A stretch of 64,000 nucleotides of DNA from Aeromicrobium phoceense. GTDB taxonomy: Bacteria > Actinomycetota > Actinomycetes > Propionibacteriales > Nocardioidaceae. The notes under the pieces were generated by a model. The model saw only the letters and a list, made by a program, of their open reading frames with translations, was not told the origin of the DNA and searched no databases. The position numbers and the translations under genes were made by a program. Location: contig NZ_JACEOG010000001.1 in assembly GCF_013868155.1 (NCBI RefSeq), positions 2,618,193 through 2,682,192 of the forward strand, in the 5' to 3' direction. Positions 33,311 through 41,751 of this stretch are shown piece by piece. The number at the start of each line of letters is the position of its first letter. The first letter of the stretch is position 1.

Positions 33311-35890
33311 ATGGCCACGCCGACCGAGTTGCAGATCGCACTGCGGCACCCGGTCAGGTTCGTCCAGGACCCGGACGACCCGGCGCGATCGACGTTCGTC
33401 TTCGACACTCCGAGCGGTCCCGTGGAGGCCACCGCGAACGAGGCGGTGGGTCCGCTGAGCGGTGGGATCCGGGCCCTCACGGCCGACCCCAGCGTGCGCG
33501 CCTGGGCCACCCCCTCGATCATCGCCCTGCGCCTCATGGCCACCGGCACGCTCGCCTCCCCCGGCTCCTCGGAGATGCAGCAGATGCTCGACGCGGGCCG
33601 CGCCGTCGGCCCCACGCCCGCCGAGGGACAGGCATCGATCCGCGCGTTCCTGGCGGCGCTGGTCGCGGGCGCGCCCGCCGTGGCCACCACCCCCCAGCGG
33701 CGTCGCGAGACCGAGCAGCCGCGGCCCACGATCGAGCGGCCGAAGACCTTCTCCTACCGGCTCGACGTCACCCTCAGCGGGGACGCCGACGCCATGGCCG
33801 ACCTCGAGCTGCACGTCCGGCCCCAGGCGATGAACCGCGCCTCGGTGCCCGCGACGACCGTGCTGACCCGCGACGACCACCACCTCGGCCCCGCGGCGCG
33901 GCCCGCCATGGTGGCGATGCTCGAGCGACTCGCCGTCAGCTGGCCGCCCGCCGCACAGCTCGCCCGCGAGGGCCGGGTCCGGGTGACGCCCGAGGAGCTG
34001 GGCGAGCTCGGCCAGGGCCAACCCCTCGTGTCCGCCCTCGCCAACCGCATCGACATCCAGTGGCCCGAGGGCCTGCGCCACGACGTGCGCGCCACCGGCG
34101 TCGTCAGCCGGGTCGACGCCGAGGAGCCGCGCCTCGAGCGCGAGCACGACCGGCCCCGCGCCTTCACCTCCGACCAGCTCTTCCGCTTCGACTGGAGCGT
34201 GTCGGTGGGCGGCGAGCACCTCACCCGCGCCGAGGTCGAGCAGCTCGCGGAGTCGCAGTCCGGCATGCTGCACCTGCGCGACCGCTGGGTCATGGTCGAC
34301 CAGCAGCAGGTCGCCCGCGTGCTGGCCGGTCACGGCCGCACCCTCGATCCCGGCGAGGCCCTGCGTGCGGCCGTCACCGGAAGCCTCGAGATCGACGGGC
34401 TCGAGACCGAGGTCGACACCGTGGGCTGGCTCGAGGACGTCCGACGCCGCCTGTCCGAGCAGGACGCGGACATCACGCCGGCCTCCCAGCCCGAGTCGCT
34501 CGACGGGCAGCTGCGCGAGTACCAGCTGCGCGGCCTGCGCTGGATGAGCCAGCTGGTCGACCTCGGGCTCGGCGGGATCCTGGCCGACGACATGGGCCTG
34601 GGCAAGACGCTCATGCTCATCGCGCTGCACCTGCACCTGGACTCCCCCGAGCCCACCCTCGTGGTGTGCCCCGCCTCGGTCCTCGCCACGTGGGAGCGCG
34701 AGATCGCCCGCTTCGCCCCCGGCGTCCCGGTCTACCGCTACCACGGTCCCCGCCGCCACCTCGCCGACGCCAAGTCCGGCTTCGTCGTGACGACGTACGC
34801 GACGATGCGCTCCAGCGTCGAGGAGCTGCGCCGCCACCGGTGGAACCTCGTGGTCGCCGACGAGGCGCAGCACGTGAAGAACCCCGGCAGCGGTGCCGCG
34901 CAGGCACTGCGCCGGATCGACTCCGAGGCCCGCATGGCCCTGACGGGCACCCCCGTGGAGAACCACCTCGGCGAGCTGTGGGCGCTGCTCGACTGGACCA
35001 CGCCCGGCCTGCTCGGCACGCGCGAGCAGTTCCGGCGCGAGTGGTCGCGCCAGATCGAGCGCGATCACGACACCGACCGTGCCGCCGGGCTCTCGCAGCT
35101 CATCCGTCCGTTCGTGCTGCGCCGCCGCAAGACCGACCCGGGCATCGCGCCGGAGCTGCCGCCGAAGATCGAGACCGACCACCGCGTGCCGCTGACCCGC
35201 GAGCAGGTCGGCCTCTACGAGGCGGTCGTCCAGCGGACGATGTCGGAGATCGCCGACTCCACCGGCATCCGTCGTCGCGGCCTCGTCGTGAAGCTGCTGA
35301 CGCAGCTCAAGCAGATCTGCAACCACCCGGCGCAGTTCCTGCACGAGCCGGAGGCGCGCCTGACCGGCCGCTCGGGCAAGCTCGAGACGTTCGACGAGCT
35401 GGTCGAGGAGATCGTCGACGAGGGCGGCGCCGCGCTGGTGTTCACCCAGTACGCGCAGATGGGCCGCCTGCTCGCCCGCCGGCTGGGCGAGCGCAAGGTG
35501 CGCCACGACTTCCTGCACGGTGGCACGCCCGTGTCACGCCGCGAGCAGATGGTGAGCGCGTTCCAGGACGGCGAGACCGACGTGTTCGTCCTGTCGCTGA
35601 AGGCCGCGGGCACCGGCCTGAACCTGACCCGTGCCGACCACGTGGTCCACTACGACCGCTGGTGGAACCCGGCCGTCGAGGACCAGGCCACCGACCGGGC
35701 GCACCGCATCGGGCAGACGAAGAACGTGCAGGTGCACCGCCTCGTGGCCGAGGGCACGATCGAGGAGTCGATCGCCGAGCTGATCAGCGCGAAGCGCGCG
35801 CTGGCCGACGCGGTGGTCAACGCCGGCGAGGCCGCCCTGACCGAGCTCACCGACTCCGAGCTCGAGGTCCTGGTGCAGCTGCGCCACTGA
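33311..35890 (+). CDS. SNF2-family DEAD/DEAH-like helicase
   Basis: 859 residues. The C-terminal half is an SNF2 motor: DDMGLGKT (Walker A, 426-433), DEAQ (517-520, Walker B), LTGTPVENHLGELW, FTQYAQMGRLL, and DRWWNPAVEDQATDRAHRIGQ (motif VI). The first 420 residues carry an actinobacterial SNF2-associated region of unknown fold. It should translocate on duplex DNA, perhaps displacing proteins. GACAAT lies 6 nt before the ATG, fixing this start; a GTG at 33293 is less likely. It converges on the mcrC gene with 26 bp between stops. I infer, but cannot show, that the three act in one defence locus. Confidence 0.9.
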   Translation: MATPTELQIALRHPVRFVQDPDDPARSTFVFDTPSGPVEATANEAVGPLSGGIRALTADPSVRAWATPSIIALRLMATGTLASPGSSEMQQMLDAGRAVGPTPAEGQASIRAFLAALVAGAPAVATTPQRRRETEQPRPTIERPKTFSYRLDVTLSGDADAMADLELHVRPQAMNRASVPATTVLTRDDHHLGPAARPAMVAMLERLAVSWPPAAQLAREGRVRVTPEELGELGQGQPLVSALANRIDIQWPEGLRHDVRATGVVSRVDAEEPRLEREHDRPRAFTSDQLFRFDWSVSVGGEHLTRAEVEQLAESQSGMLHLRDRWVMVDQQQVARVLAGHGRTLDPGEALRAAVTGSLEIDGLETEVDTVGWLEDVRRRLSEQDADITPASQPESLDGQLREYQLRGLRWMSQLVDLGLGGILADDMGLGKTLMLIALHLHLDSPEPTLVVCPASVLATWEREIARFAPGVPVYRYHGPRRHLADAKSGFVVTTYATMRSSVEELRRHRWNLVVADEAQHVKNPGSGAAQALRRIDSEARMALTGTPVENHLGELWALLDWTTPGLLGTREQFRREWSRQIERDHDTDRAAGLSQLIRPFVLRRRKTDPGIAPELPPKIETDHRVPLTREQVGLYEAVVQRTMSEIADSTGIRRRGLVVKLLTQLKQICNHPAQFLHEPEARLTGRSGKLETFDELVEEIVDEGGAALVFTQYAQMGRLLARRLGERKVRHDFLHGGTPVSRREQMVSAFQDGETDVFVLSLKAAGTGLNLTRADHVVHYDRWWNPAVEDQATDRAHRIGQTKNVQVHRLVAEGTIEESIAELISAKRALADAVVNAGEAALTELTDSELEVLVQLRH

Positions 35891-35893
35891 GCG

Positions 35894-35911
35894 TGATCTC
35901 GATCGAGATCA
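35894..35911. terminator. 18-bp palindrome between SNF2 and mcrC
   Basis: TGATCTCGATCGAGATCA is a perfect palindrome occupying nearly all of the 26-bp gap between two convergent genes. It could act as a bidirectional hairpin terminator (7-bp stem, GATC loop) or a protein-binding site. Confidence 0.5.
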
Positions 35912-35916
35912 GTCGA

Positions 35917-37206
35917 TCAGGCGGTGCCGCCGAGGCGGCGGGACCCCACGGGGCGGCGCTGCGCGATCGTGAGCACCATCGACAGGTCGAGCTCGAACTC
36001 GTTGAGGGCGCGCGCCATGCCGCCGTGCTCCCCCAGCCCCGAGGGGTCCACGGTGAGCAGGTGCAGCATCGACGGGCCTCCGGGCTCGCGCACGCGCAGC
36101 TGGGTGCCGGGCCGCAGGCCCATGCTGGCCGGGAAGACGATCGCGATGTCGGAGGCGCCGAGCTCGCGGCCGGCCGCGATGAGGCCGATGGACAGCTCGT
36201 CGGCCAGGTCCTCGGTGTACTCCCGGGCGCAGACCGTGACGGCCACGAGCTCGGAGTCGGACTGCACCACCGTGTCGACCGCGCCCTCCGCGGCGTTCAC
36301 GTCGTTCAGCCGCCGGGCCCGCGAACCGCGGTAGGCGGTGAAGCCGGCGCCCTTGGCGGCCCGCTCGGCCACCTCCTGGACGAAGTCCCCGAACAGCTTC
36401 TCGGTGCTCCACAGGAAGGCGCGGGTGGGACCGTCGGCCCGGCCGCTGGTGCCGTTCTGCGGGCCCATCGAGAGCATGCGCGCGACGTCGAGCGCCTCGC
36501 TGAGGAAGCCGAACTGCGGCGTGAGCTGGAGCCCGTCCATGACCGACGGCGGCGGCAGGTCGCGCGACGCCTCGGGGAAGAGGTCGGCGTACGCGCGCAG
36601 CTCGGACTCGAGCCACGGCTGCTGCACGGCACCGGCCAGCTCGGCGCACGCCCACTTGAGTGCGGAGGTGACCGGGCCGTCGGCGACGAACTCGGAGAAA
36701 CGGCAGTCGACGCTGTAGGGGTCCACGACGCGGCGCCACATCCGGCCGGCGTCGACCTGACCGCGGATCGAGGGCGTGACGGCGGTGCGCTCGACGTAGG
36801 TGCGCGGCACCCCCTCGGACGACGCGCGACCCATGGCGCCGGCCACGATCATGCCGAGCAGGTCCGACAGGCCCGCGTGGCGCGAGCCGCGATCGACCCG
36901 GGGCACCCACTCGAGGTGATGGACCGTGGTCAGCATCGTCAGCATGGAGACGCGCCAGCCCGGGTCGTGACGCAGGACGTGGGGCATGATCTCGATCGTC
37001 GAGTCGCCGAGGGCGACGAAGCCCGCCACGCCGCGGACCTGGATCGTGCCGGCCGCGTCGTCGATGACGAACGGCTCCTCGGCCAGGCCGAGGCGCGTGG
37101 CCAGCTCGGTCGATCGCAGCCGCAGCTCGTCGAGGTCGGCCGCGGTGCCCGCGAACGGCTGGGCGGGTCCGCCCTCGAGCAGGGTCTGTCCGGTCATCAT
37201 CATCAT
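35917..37206 (-). CDS. mcrC: McrC-like protein with degenerate nuclease site
   Basis: 429 residues. The N-terminal region (IEIMPHVLR, and a central SLMTMLTTVHHLE helix) and the segment STEKLFGDFVQEVAERA match the McrC pattern, which ends in a PD-(D/E)xK nuclease. Here the place of that motif reads AVDTVV (Asp311) then AVTVCARE (C326, R328): the expected Asp-x-Lys is replaced by Thr-Val-Cys. Loss of cleavage, or use of another nuclease, is implied. Four Met codons begin the frame; ATG at 37206 overlaps the mcrB stop. In E. coli McrBC, McrB-GTP assembles and McrC cuts modified DNA. Confidence 0.85.
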   Translation of the reverse strand: MMMMTGQTLLEGGPAQPFAGTAADLDELRLRSTELATRLGLAEEPFVIDDAAGTIQVRGVAGFVALGDSTIEIMPHVLRHDPGWRVSMLTMLTTVHHLEWVPRVDRGSRHAGLSDLLGMIVAGAMGRASSEGVPRTYVERTAVTPSIRGQVDAGRMWRRVVDPYSVDCRFSEFVADGPVTSALKWACAELAGAVQQPWLESELRAYADLFPEASRDLPPPSVMDGLQLTPQFGFLSEALDVARMLSMGPQNGTSGRADGPTRAFLWSTEKLFGDFVQEVAERAAKGAGFTAYRGSRARRLNDVNAAEGAVDTVVQSDSELVAVTVCAREYTEDLADELSIGLIAAGRELGASDIAIVFPASMGLRPGTQLRVREPGGPSMLHLLTVDPSGLGEHGGMARALNEFELDLSMVLTIAQRRPVGSRRLGGTA

Positions 37207-38873
37207 CCACGCACCAGGAAGTCGAGAGCGATCGCGGTGTCCTCGTGGGACTGGCCCATCAAGGAGTCGACGGCCAGGGCACGGCCCGTCAGCGTCCGCG
37301 TACGGAAGGGGTAGTTCGGCGGAGCATTGCGCGAGTTCACGCGCAACAGGTCGGCCAGCTGGTCGGGGCGAGCGCCGAAGCGGTCCCGGATCTGCGGCCA
37401 GATGTCGTGGTCCCACACGCGCTGGAGGTCCTCCCAGCTCGCGATGTTCCACAGGTAGAGGTGCCCGAGCTCGTAGTCCTGCCCGAGGCGCTCGGTGATC
37501 TCGTCGTTGAGGTAGCCCAGCAGCGCCACGGCGGCCGCCTGGGGCGTCCAGTGCTCCGCGTCGATGTCCGGCGCGGTGGCGATCTCGATGCTGACCCCGA
37601 GGTGCTGGGCCAGGAAGTCCAGGTCGGCGTAGGCGTCGATGCGCTCGAAGCGTCGGCCGATCGCCGAGTCGAGCGGGGCGACCGCCCGGTCCACCGAGTT
37701 CATCGTGGCCAGGATGTTCACGTCGTACGGGAACGTCCACGGCTGCGGCAGCATGTACGAGTCGCCCGAGATCATCCAGATCGGCTCGGTCACCGGGTCG
37801 CCGGTGGGGCTGCGCTGCACCTTCGGCAGGTTCACCGGGATCGCCGAGCGGGAGTCGCCGTCGCGACCGCGCCGGTAGGACGTGTCCATGAAGGTCATGA
37901 AGTCGCCGAGGATCTTCGGCACGTTGCCGCGGTTGATCTCATCGATCACCAGCAGCGCCGAGCCGCGGCCCTGGCGGTCGAGGCGGATCGCGAGGTCGAG
38001 CAGGCGGCCCGCGAACGGAGCCAGGCGGATGCCCTCGCCGGTGGGGCGCAGGCCGACGACGAAGTCCTCGTAGCCGTAGTCCTGGTGGAAGGTGACCCAG
38101 TCGGTGATGACCGGGGGCGCGATCGGCGAGGCCTCGAACCCCGACGTGAAGGGCTGGTCGATGCGGTGCGGGTCGATCTCGACGGCCTCGCCGCCGGTCC
38201 ACGCGTCGTCGAGGATCTGGCGGACCTGGGCCACGGCGTGGGTCTTGCCGGTGGCGGGCGGGCCGTAGACGAGCACGCTCTTGCGGTCGCGAAAGGCCTC
38301 GAGGATCTTGCGCGCGAGCGGCGTCAGCGTCTGCACCGATCCGCTGCCGACGGTGATGACGCCCGACTCCGAGCCGGTGAACAGCGGCTGGCAGGAGGAC
38401 GGCCAGCCGGCGGGCAGGGAGGCTCCGGTCGTGTGCCCCGCGAAGTACTGGCCCGACTGGGTGCGCGCGACGTAGACGTGCAGCCCGCCGAGCTCGGCCA
38501 GGACCGCCTTGGCGTCCTCGACCGAGGTGGGGATGCGCAGGTCCGGCCAGCCGTGGAGGGGCAGCCAGGCGGGGTGGCGCTCATGGCGCTCGTCGTTGCG
38601 GTTCTGGGCGTGGAGCTCGTACACGCCGTGCCGGCGGTGGGCCTTGAACACGAGCGGTGCCGACACGTCGGGGTCGCCGACGACGCGCGGGACGATGCGC
38701 ACGTCCTGCCACGCCTCCGGGGAGACGTTACGGTCCAGGCCGACGAACTCCATGAGGTCGGGGATCTGGCGGATCTCCAAGGTCGTCCGGCCGCGGAGAC
38801 CACGCGAGGACTTCTCCATCGTGTAGTAGTCCTCGGCGCCGATCTCGCGCCACCAGATGCGCTCCACCTTCAT
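37203..38873 (-). CDS. mcrB: McrB-like AAA+ GTPase
   Basis: 556 residues. The motor is McrB-type: YGPPATGKT (203-211), IDEINRGNVPKILGD with D311 and E312, and MNSVDRAV (391-398, the McrB 'NTAD' GTP-recognition position reads NSVD), followed by GRRFERIDAY. The N-terminal 190 residues are not a DNA-binding domain I recognise; they contain WWREIGAEDYY and AWLPLHGWPDL. Such regions choose the modified DNA target in McrB relatives. GGGAGGG upstream is the ribosome-binding site. It leads the mcrB-mcrC operon. Confidence 0.9.
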   Translation of the reverse strand: MKVERIWWREIGAEDYYTMEKSSRGLRGRTTLEIRQIPDLMEFVGLDRNVSPEAWQDVRIVPRVVGDPDVSAPLVFKAHRRHGVYELHAQNRNDERHERHPAWLPLHGWPDLRIPTSVEDAKAVLAELGGLHVYVARTQSGQYFAGHTTGASLPAGWPSSCQPLFTGSESGVITVGSGSVQTLTPLARKILEAFRDRKSVLVYGPPATGKTHAVAQVRQILDDAWTGGEAVEIDPHRIDQPFTSGFEASPIAPPVITDWVTFHQDYGYEDFVVGLRPTGEGIRLAPFAGRLLDLAIRLDRQGRGSALLVIDEINRGNVPKILGDFMTFMDTSYRRGRDGDSRSAIPVNLPKVQRSPTGDPVTEPIWMISGDSYMLPQPWTFPYDVNILATMNSVDRAVAPLDSAIGRRFERIDAYADLDFLAQHLGVSIEIATAPDIDAEHWTPQAAAVALLGYLNDEITERLGQDYELGHLYLWNIASWEDLQRVWDHDIWPQIRDRFGARPDQLADLLRVNSRNAPPNYPFRTRTLTGRALAVDSLMGQSHEDTAIALDFLVRG

Positions 38874-38920
38874 GCGTCCCGCCCTCCCCTCGTCCGCCGC
38901 TCCCGGCCCGGCTTCCGCCG

Positions 38921-38989
38921 TGTGACCGTGAGACGGCACCGCACCTGTCCCATGACGCGACTCTGGTCACATTTCTTCCATGGGTCACA
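38921..38989. promoter_or_regulatory. Repeated TGTGACC elements between mcrB and the divergent gene
   Basis: TGTGACC at 38921-38927, and its complement GGTCACA at 38965-38971 and 38983-38989. The last two are 18 bp apart. They lie between mcrB and the leaderless gene at 39017 (-10 TACGAT, 39005-39010). Possibly sites for a shared regulator. Confidence 0.4.
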
Positions 38990-39016
38990 CGCGGATGTCC
39001 TGCGTACGATGCGAGT

Positions 39017-39526
39017 GTGGGCTGGTTCACACGCGGTCGGCACCGCGAGCGCTACGTGGCGCTCGCCGTCCCCACCCTCGACGGGAGCACGTGGCCGGCC
39101 GCCGACCCCGCGGCCCGGACCGGGTTCGGAGCCGCGACGACGCACCGGCTGGGACTCGACGCGGCGTTCACGCCCGAGGCCCACGAGGTCGCGGACCTGC
39201 TGACCGCCCGCCTCCTGCCGCTGCTGGCCCTGGACGCCTCCCCCGAGGACCTGCCGCACACCGTCGACCTGCTGCGCAGCGCCGCCCAGACCGGCGCCGG
39301 ACTGGGTCTCGTGGATGCCCGCAACCCGTCACTCAGGCCCGATCAGATCGGCGTCGATGTCGCCGGCGCGCTCGGGGAGGCCGAGCAGGACCTCCCGCCG
39401 ATGCCCCCCACCCTGAGGCGCCAGGCGCGCTTCCTGCTGCACGCCGGCCACCACGTCGCGCGTCTCGGGCCCGAAGCCCTGCCCCGGCTCGAGGCGCAGC
39501 TCGCGGGCTCCGTCGACGCCGACTGA
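39017..39526 (+). CDS. Hypothetical protein beside the McrBC pair
   Basis: 169 residues, GTG start with TACGAT 6 nt before it. Basic N-terminus (GWFTRGRHRERYVALAVP), then helices rich in Leu and Ala; no signal peptide, no membrane helix, no motif I recognise. Divergent from mcrB over 143 bp, so it may share a control region with the restriction genes. Confidence 0.65.
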   Translation: MGWFTRGRHRERYVALAVPTLDGSTWPAADPAARTGFGAATTHRLGLDAAFTPEAHEVADLLTARLLPLLALDASPEDLPHTVDLLRSAAQTGAGLGLVDARNPSLRPDQIGVDVAGALGEAEQDLPPMPPTLRRQARFLLHAGHHVARLGPEALPRLEAQLAGSVDAD

Positions 39527-39643
39527 TCGCCGCCGGTCCCCGCTCGGCCCACGCGCGACGACCGTTCGTCGCAGGATCCGGACGCTCGTCGCATGCGCGC
39601 CGCGCCCTGATCGCCGCCCTCGTGCGCCACCTCTAGCGTCGGA

Positions 39644-39674
39644 TGTGACCGCGATCACTGTGACGTCGGTCACG
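39644..39674 (+). promoter_or_regulatory. Two tandem CRP/GlxR-type sites before the acetate transport operon
   Basis: TGTGA-CCGCGA-TCACT (39644-39659) and TGTGA-CGTCGG-TCACG (39659-39674) both match TGTGA-N6-TCACA with one mismatch. They abut, 15 bp apart, 28-58 bp before the first gene. In Corynebacterium the CRP homologue GlxR controls acetate genes at such sites. Confidence 0.65.
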
Positions 39675-39701
39675 ATGTCCCTTCACCGTGGAGGTGTTGC
39701 T

Positions 39702-40061
39702 GTGAGCAATCCGACCGAATCCGACTCGGCCCCCGGGCCGACCGACCGGGAGTCGGCGTACATCGCCGTCCTCGCGTCGCCTGAGTTCCAAGAGCTGAAG
39801 CGCAAGCACCGCAACTGGGTGCTTCCCGCGACCGCTGCCGCCCTCGTCTTCTACTTCGTCTACGTCTTCGCCTCGACGTACGCCGTGGACTTCATGAGCC
39901 AGAAGGTGTTCGGGAACATCAACGTCGGTCTCATCTTCGGGCTGCTGCAGTTCGTCGCCACGTTCGCCGTGACGATGGCCTACGTCCGCTACGCCGACCG
40001 TGAGCTGGACCCGCGCTCGTCGAAGATCCGTGCCGAGATGGAAGCCGAGGGCCTCGCATGA
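39702..40061 (+). CDS. DUF485 membrane protein of the acetate transport operon
   Basis: 119 residues, GTG start preceded by GGAGGTG. A polar N-terminus, then FQELKRKHRNWVLPATAAALVFYFVYV and a second helix (about 80-100) typical of DUF485 (YjcH) proteins. These sit with ActP-type symporters and are probably accessory subunits. Its stop overlaps the transporter start (ATGA). Earlier in-frame ATGs at 39645 and 39675 fall on or just after the CRP-type sites and lack a ribosome-binding site. Confidence 0.85.
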   Translation: MSNPTESDSAPGPTDRESAYIAVLASPEFQELKRKHRNWVLPATAAALVFYFVYVFASTYAVDFMSQKVFGNINVGLIFGLLQFVATFAVTMAYVRYADRELDPRSSKIRAEMEAEGLA

Positions 40062-41677
40062 TCACCTCCTCCCTGGCCTCGCTCGCGCAGGCCACCGAGA
40101 CGGAGCAGGTCGGCAACACCGCCCTGAACATCGCCATCTTCGCGGCGTTCGTCGTGCTGACCCTGGTGTTCGTCATCCGGGCCAGCCGCACCAACAAGAG
40201 CACCTCGCAGATGTACACCGCCGGCGCGTCCTTCACGGGGCGTCAGAACGGCTTCGCCATCTCGGGCGACTACCTCTCGGCGGCCTCGTTCCTGGGCATC
40301 GCCGGCGCCATCGCCCTGACCGGCTACGACGGATTCCTCTACAGCATCGGCTTCCTCGTCGCGTGGGTCATCGCCCTGCTGCTGGTGGCGGAGCTGCTGC
40401 GCAACACCGGCCGCTTCACGATGGCCGACGTGCTGAGCTTCCGGATGCAGGAGCGGCCCGTCCGCACCGCCGCCGCGGTGTCGACGCTGGTCGTCTCCTT
40501 CTTCTACCTGCTCGCCCAGATGGCCGGCGCCGGTGGCCTCGTGGCCCTGCTGCTGAACATCAACGACTCCTTCGGTCAGGCCCTCGTCATCGCCGGCGTC
40601 GGCGCGCTGATGATCGTCTACGTCCTCGTGGGCGGCATGAAGGGCACCACCTACGTGCAGATCATCAAGGCGATCCTGCTGATCGGCGCCGCGCTGCTGA
40701 TGACCGTGTGGGTCCTGGCGCAATACGGCTTCAACTTCTCCGACCTGCTCGGTGACGGCGCCGCCGCCGGTGCCGCTCTGGAGCCGGGCAAGAAGTACGG
40801 CATCGACGACATCAGCAAGATCGACTTCATCTCGCTGTCGATCGCCCTGGTGCTCGGCACCGCGGGCCTGCCGCACATCCTGATGCGCTTCTACACGGTG
40901 CCGACGGCCAAGGAGGCCCGCAAGTCCGTGGTCTGGGCGATCTGGCTGATCGGCCTGTTCTACCTGTTCACCCTGACCCTGGGCTACGGCGCCGCGGCGC
41001 TGGTCGGCCCCGAGCGGATCGCGGCGGCACCCGGCGCGGCCAACTCGGCGGCACCGTTGCTGGCCTACGAGCTGGGCGGCACCCTGCTGCTGGGCATCGT
41101 GTCGGCGGTGGCGTTCGCGACGATCCTCGCGGTGGTCGCCGGTCTGACCATCACGGCGTCGGCCTCGTTCGCGCACGACATCTACGCGAACGTGATCCAC
41201 CGTGGCAACGCGCCGGACGGCCAGGAGGTGAAGGTCGCCCGCATCGCGGCCATCGTGATCGGCATCGTGGCGATCTTCGGCGGCATCGCGGCCAACGGCC
41301 AGAACATCGCCTTCCTGGTGGCGCTGGCGTTCGCGGTGGCGGCCTCGGCCAACCTGCCGACGATCCTCTACTCGCTGTTCTGGAAGCGGTTCAACACCCG
41401 TGGCTGCCTCTGGAGCATCTACGGCGGCCTGATCATCACCGTCGGGCTGATCATCTTCAGCCCCGCGGTGTCGGGCTCGGAGACCGCGATGTTCCCCGAC
41501 CAGGACTGGTCGTGGTTCCCGCTGGCCAACCCCGGCCTGGTCTCGATCCCGGCCTCGTTCCTGCTCGGCATCCTGGGCACGCTCACCAGCAAGGAGCACC
41601 TGGAGTACAAGGCCGCCGAGATGGAGGTCCGCGCCCTCACCGGTGCGGGCGCGGAGGGCAAGGCGCTCGACCACTGA
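40058..41677 (+). CDS. actP: Cation/acetate symporter
   Basis: 539 residues, sodium:solute symporter family with about 13 helices. SGDYLSAASFLGIAGAIALTGYDG, ADVLSFRMQERPVR, GTAGLPHILMRFYTVPTAKEAR and TASASFAHDIYANVI identify ActP. It takes up acetate and similar short carboxylates with sodium. Overlaps the DUF485 gene by 4 nt and ends in a strong terminator. CRP-type control is inferred from the two upstream sites. Confidence 0.93.
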   Translation: MITSSLASLAQATETEQVGNTALNIAIFAAFVVLTLVFVIRASRTNKSTSQMYTAGASFTGRQNGFAISGDYLSAASFLGIAGAIALTGYDGFLYSIGFLVAWVIALLLVAELLRNTGRFTMADVLSFRMQERPVRTAAAVSTLVVSFFYLLAQMAGAGGLVALLLNINDSFGQALVIAGVGALMIVYVLVGGMKGTTYVQIIKAILLIGAALLMTVWVLAQYGFNFSDLLGDGAAAGAALEPGKKYGIDDISKIDFISLSIALVLGTAGLPHILMRFYTVPTAKEARKSVVWAIWLIGLFYLFTLTLGYGAAALVGPERIAAAPGAANSAAPLLAYELGGTLLLGIVSAVAFATILAVVAGLTITASASFAHDIYANVIHRGNAPDGQEVKVARIAAIVIGIVAIFGGIAANGQNIAFLVALAFAVAASANLPTILYSLFWKRFNTRGCLWSIYGGLIITVGLIIFSPAVSGSETAMFPDQDWSWFPLANPGLVSIPASFLLGILGTLTSKEHLEYKAAEMEVRALTGAGAEGKALDH

Positions 41678-41700
41678 TCGCCTGAGACAGCTGCACCGAG

Positions 41701-41744
41701 AAACGACGATGGGGCGGACCCGAGAGGCCGCCCCATCGTCGTTT
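41701..41744 (+). terminator. Strong terminator after actP
   Basis: 17-bp perfect stem (41701-41717 with 41728-41744), 10-nt loop, right arm ending GTTT. It reaches close to the stop of the opposing gene (41752), so it may serve both directions. Confidence 0.85.
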
Positions 41745-41751
41745 GCGTGCG

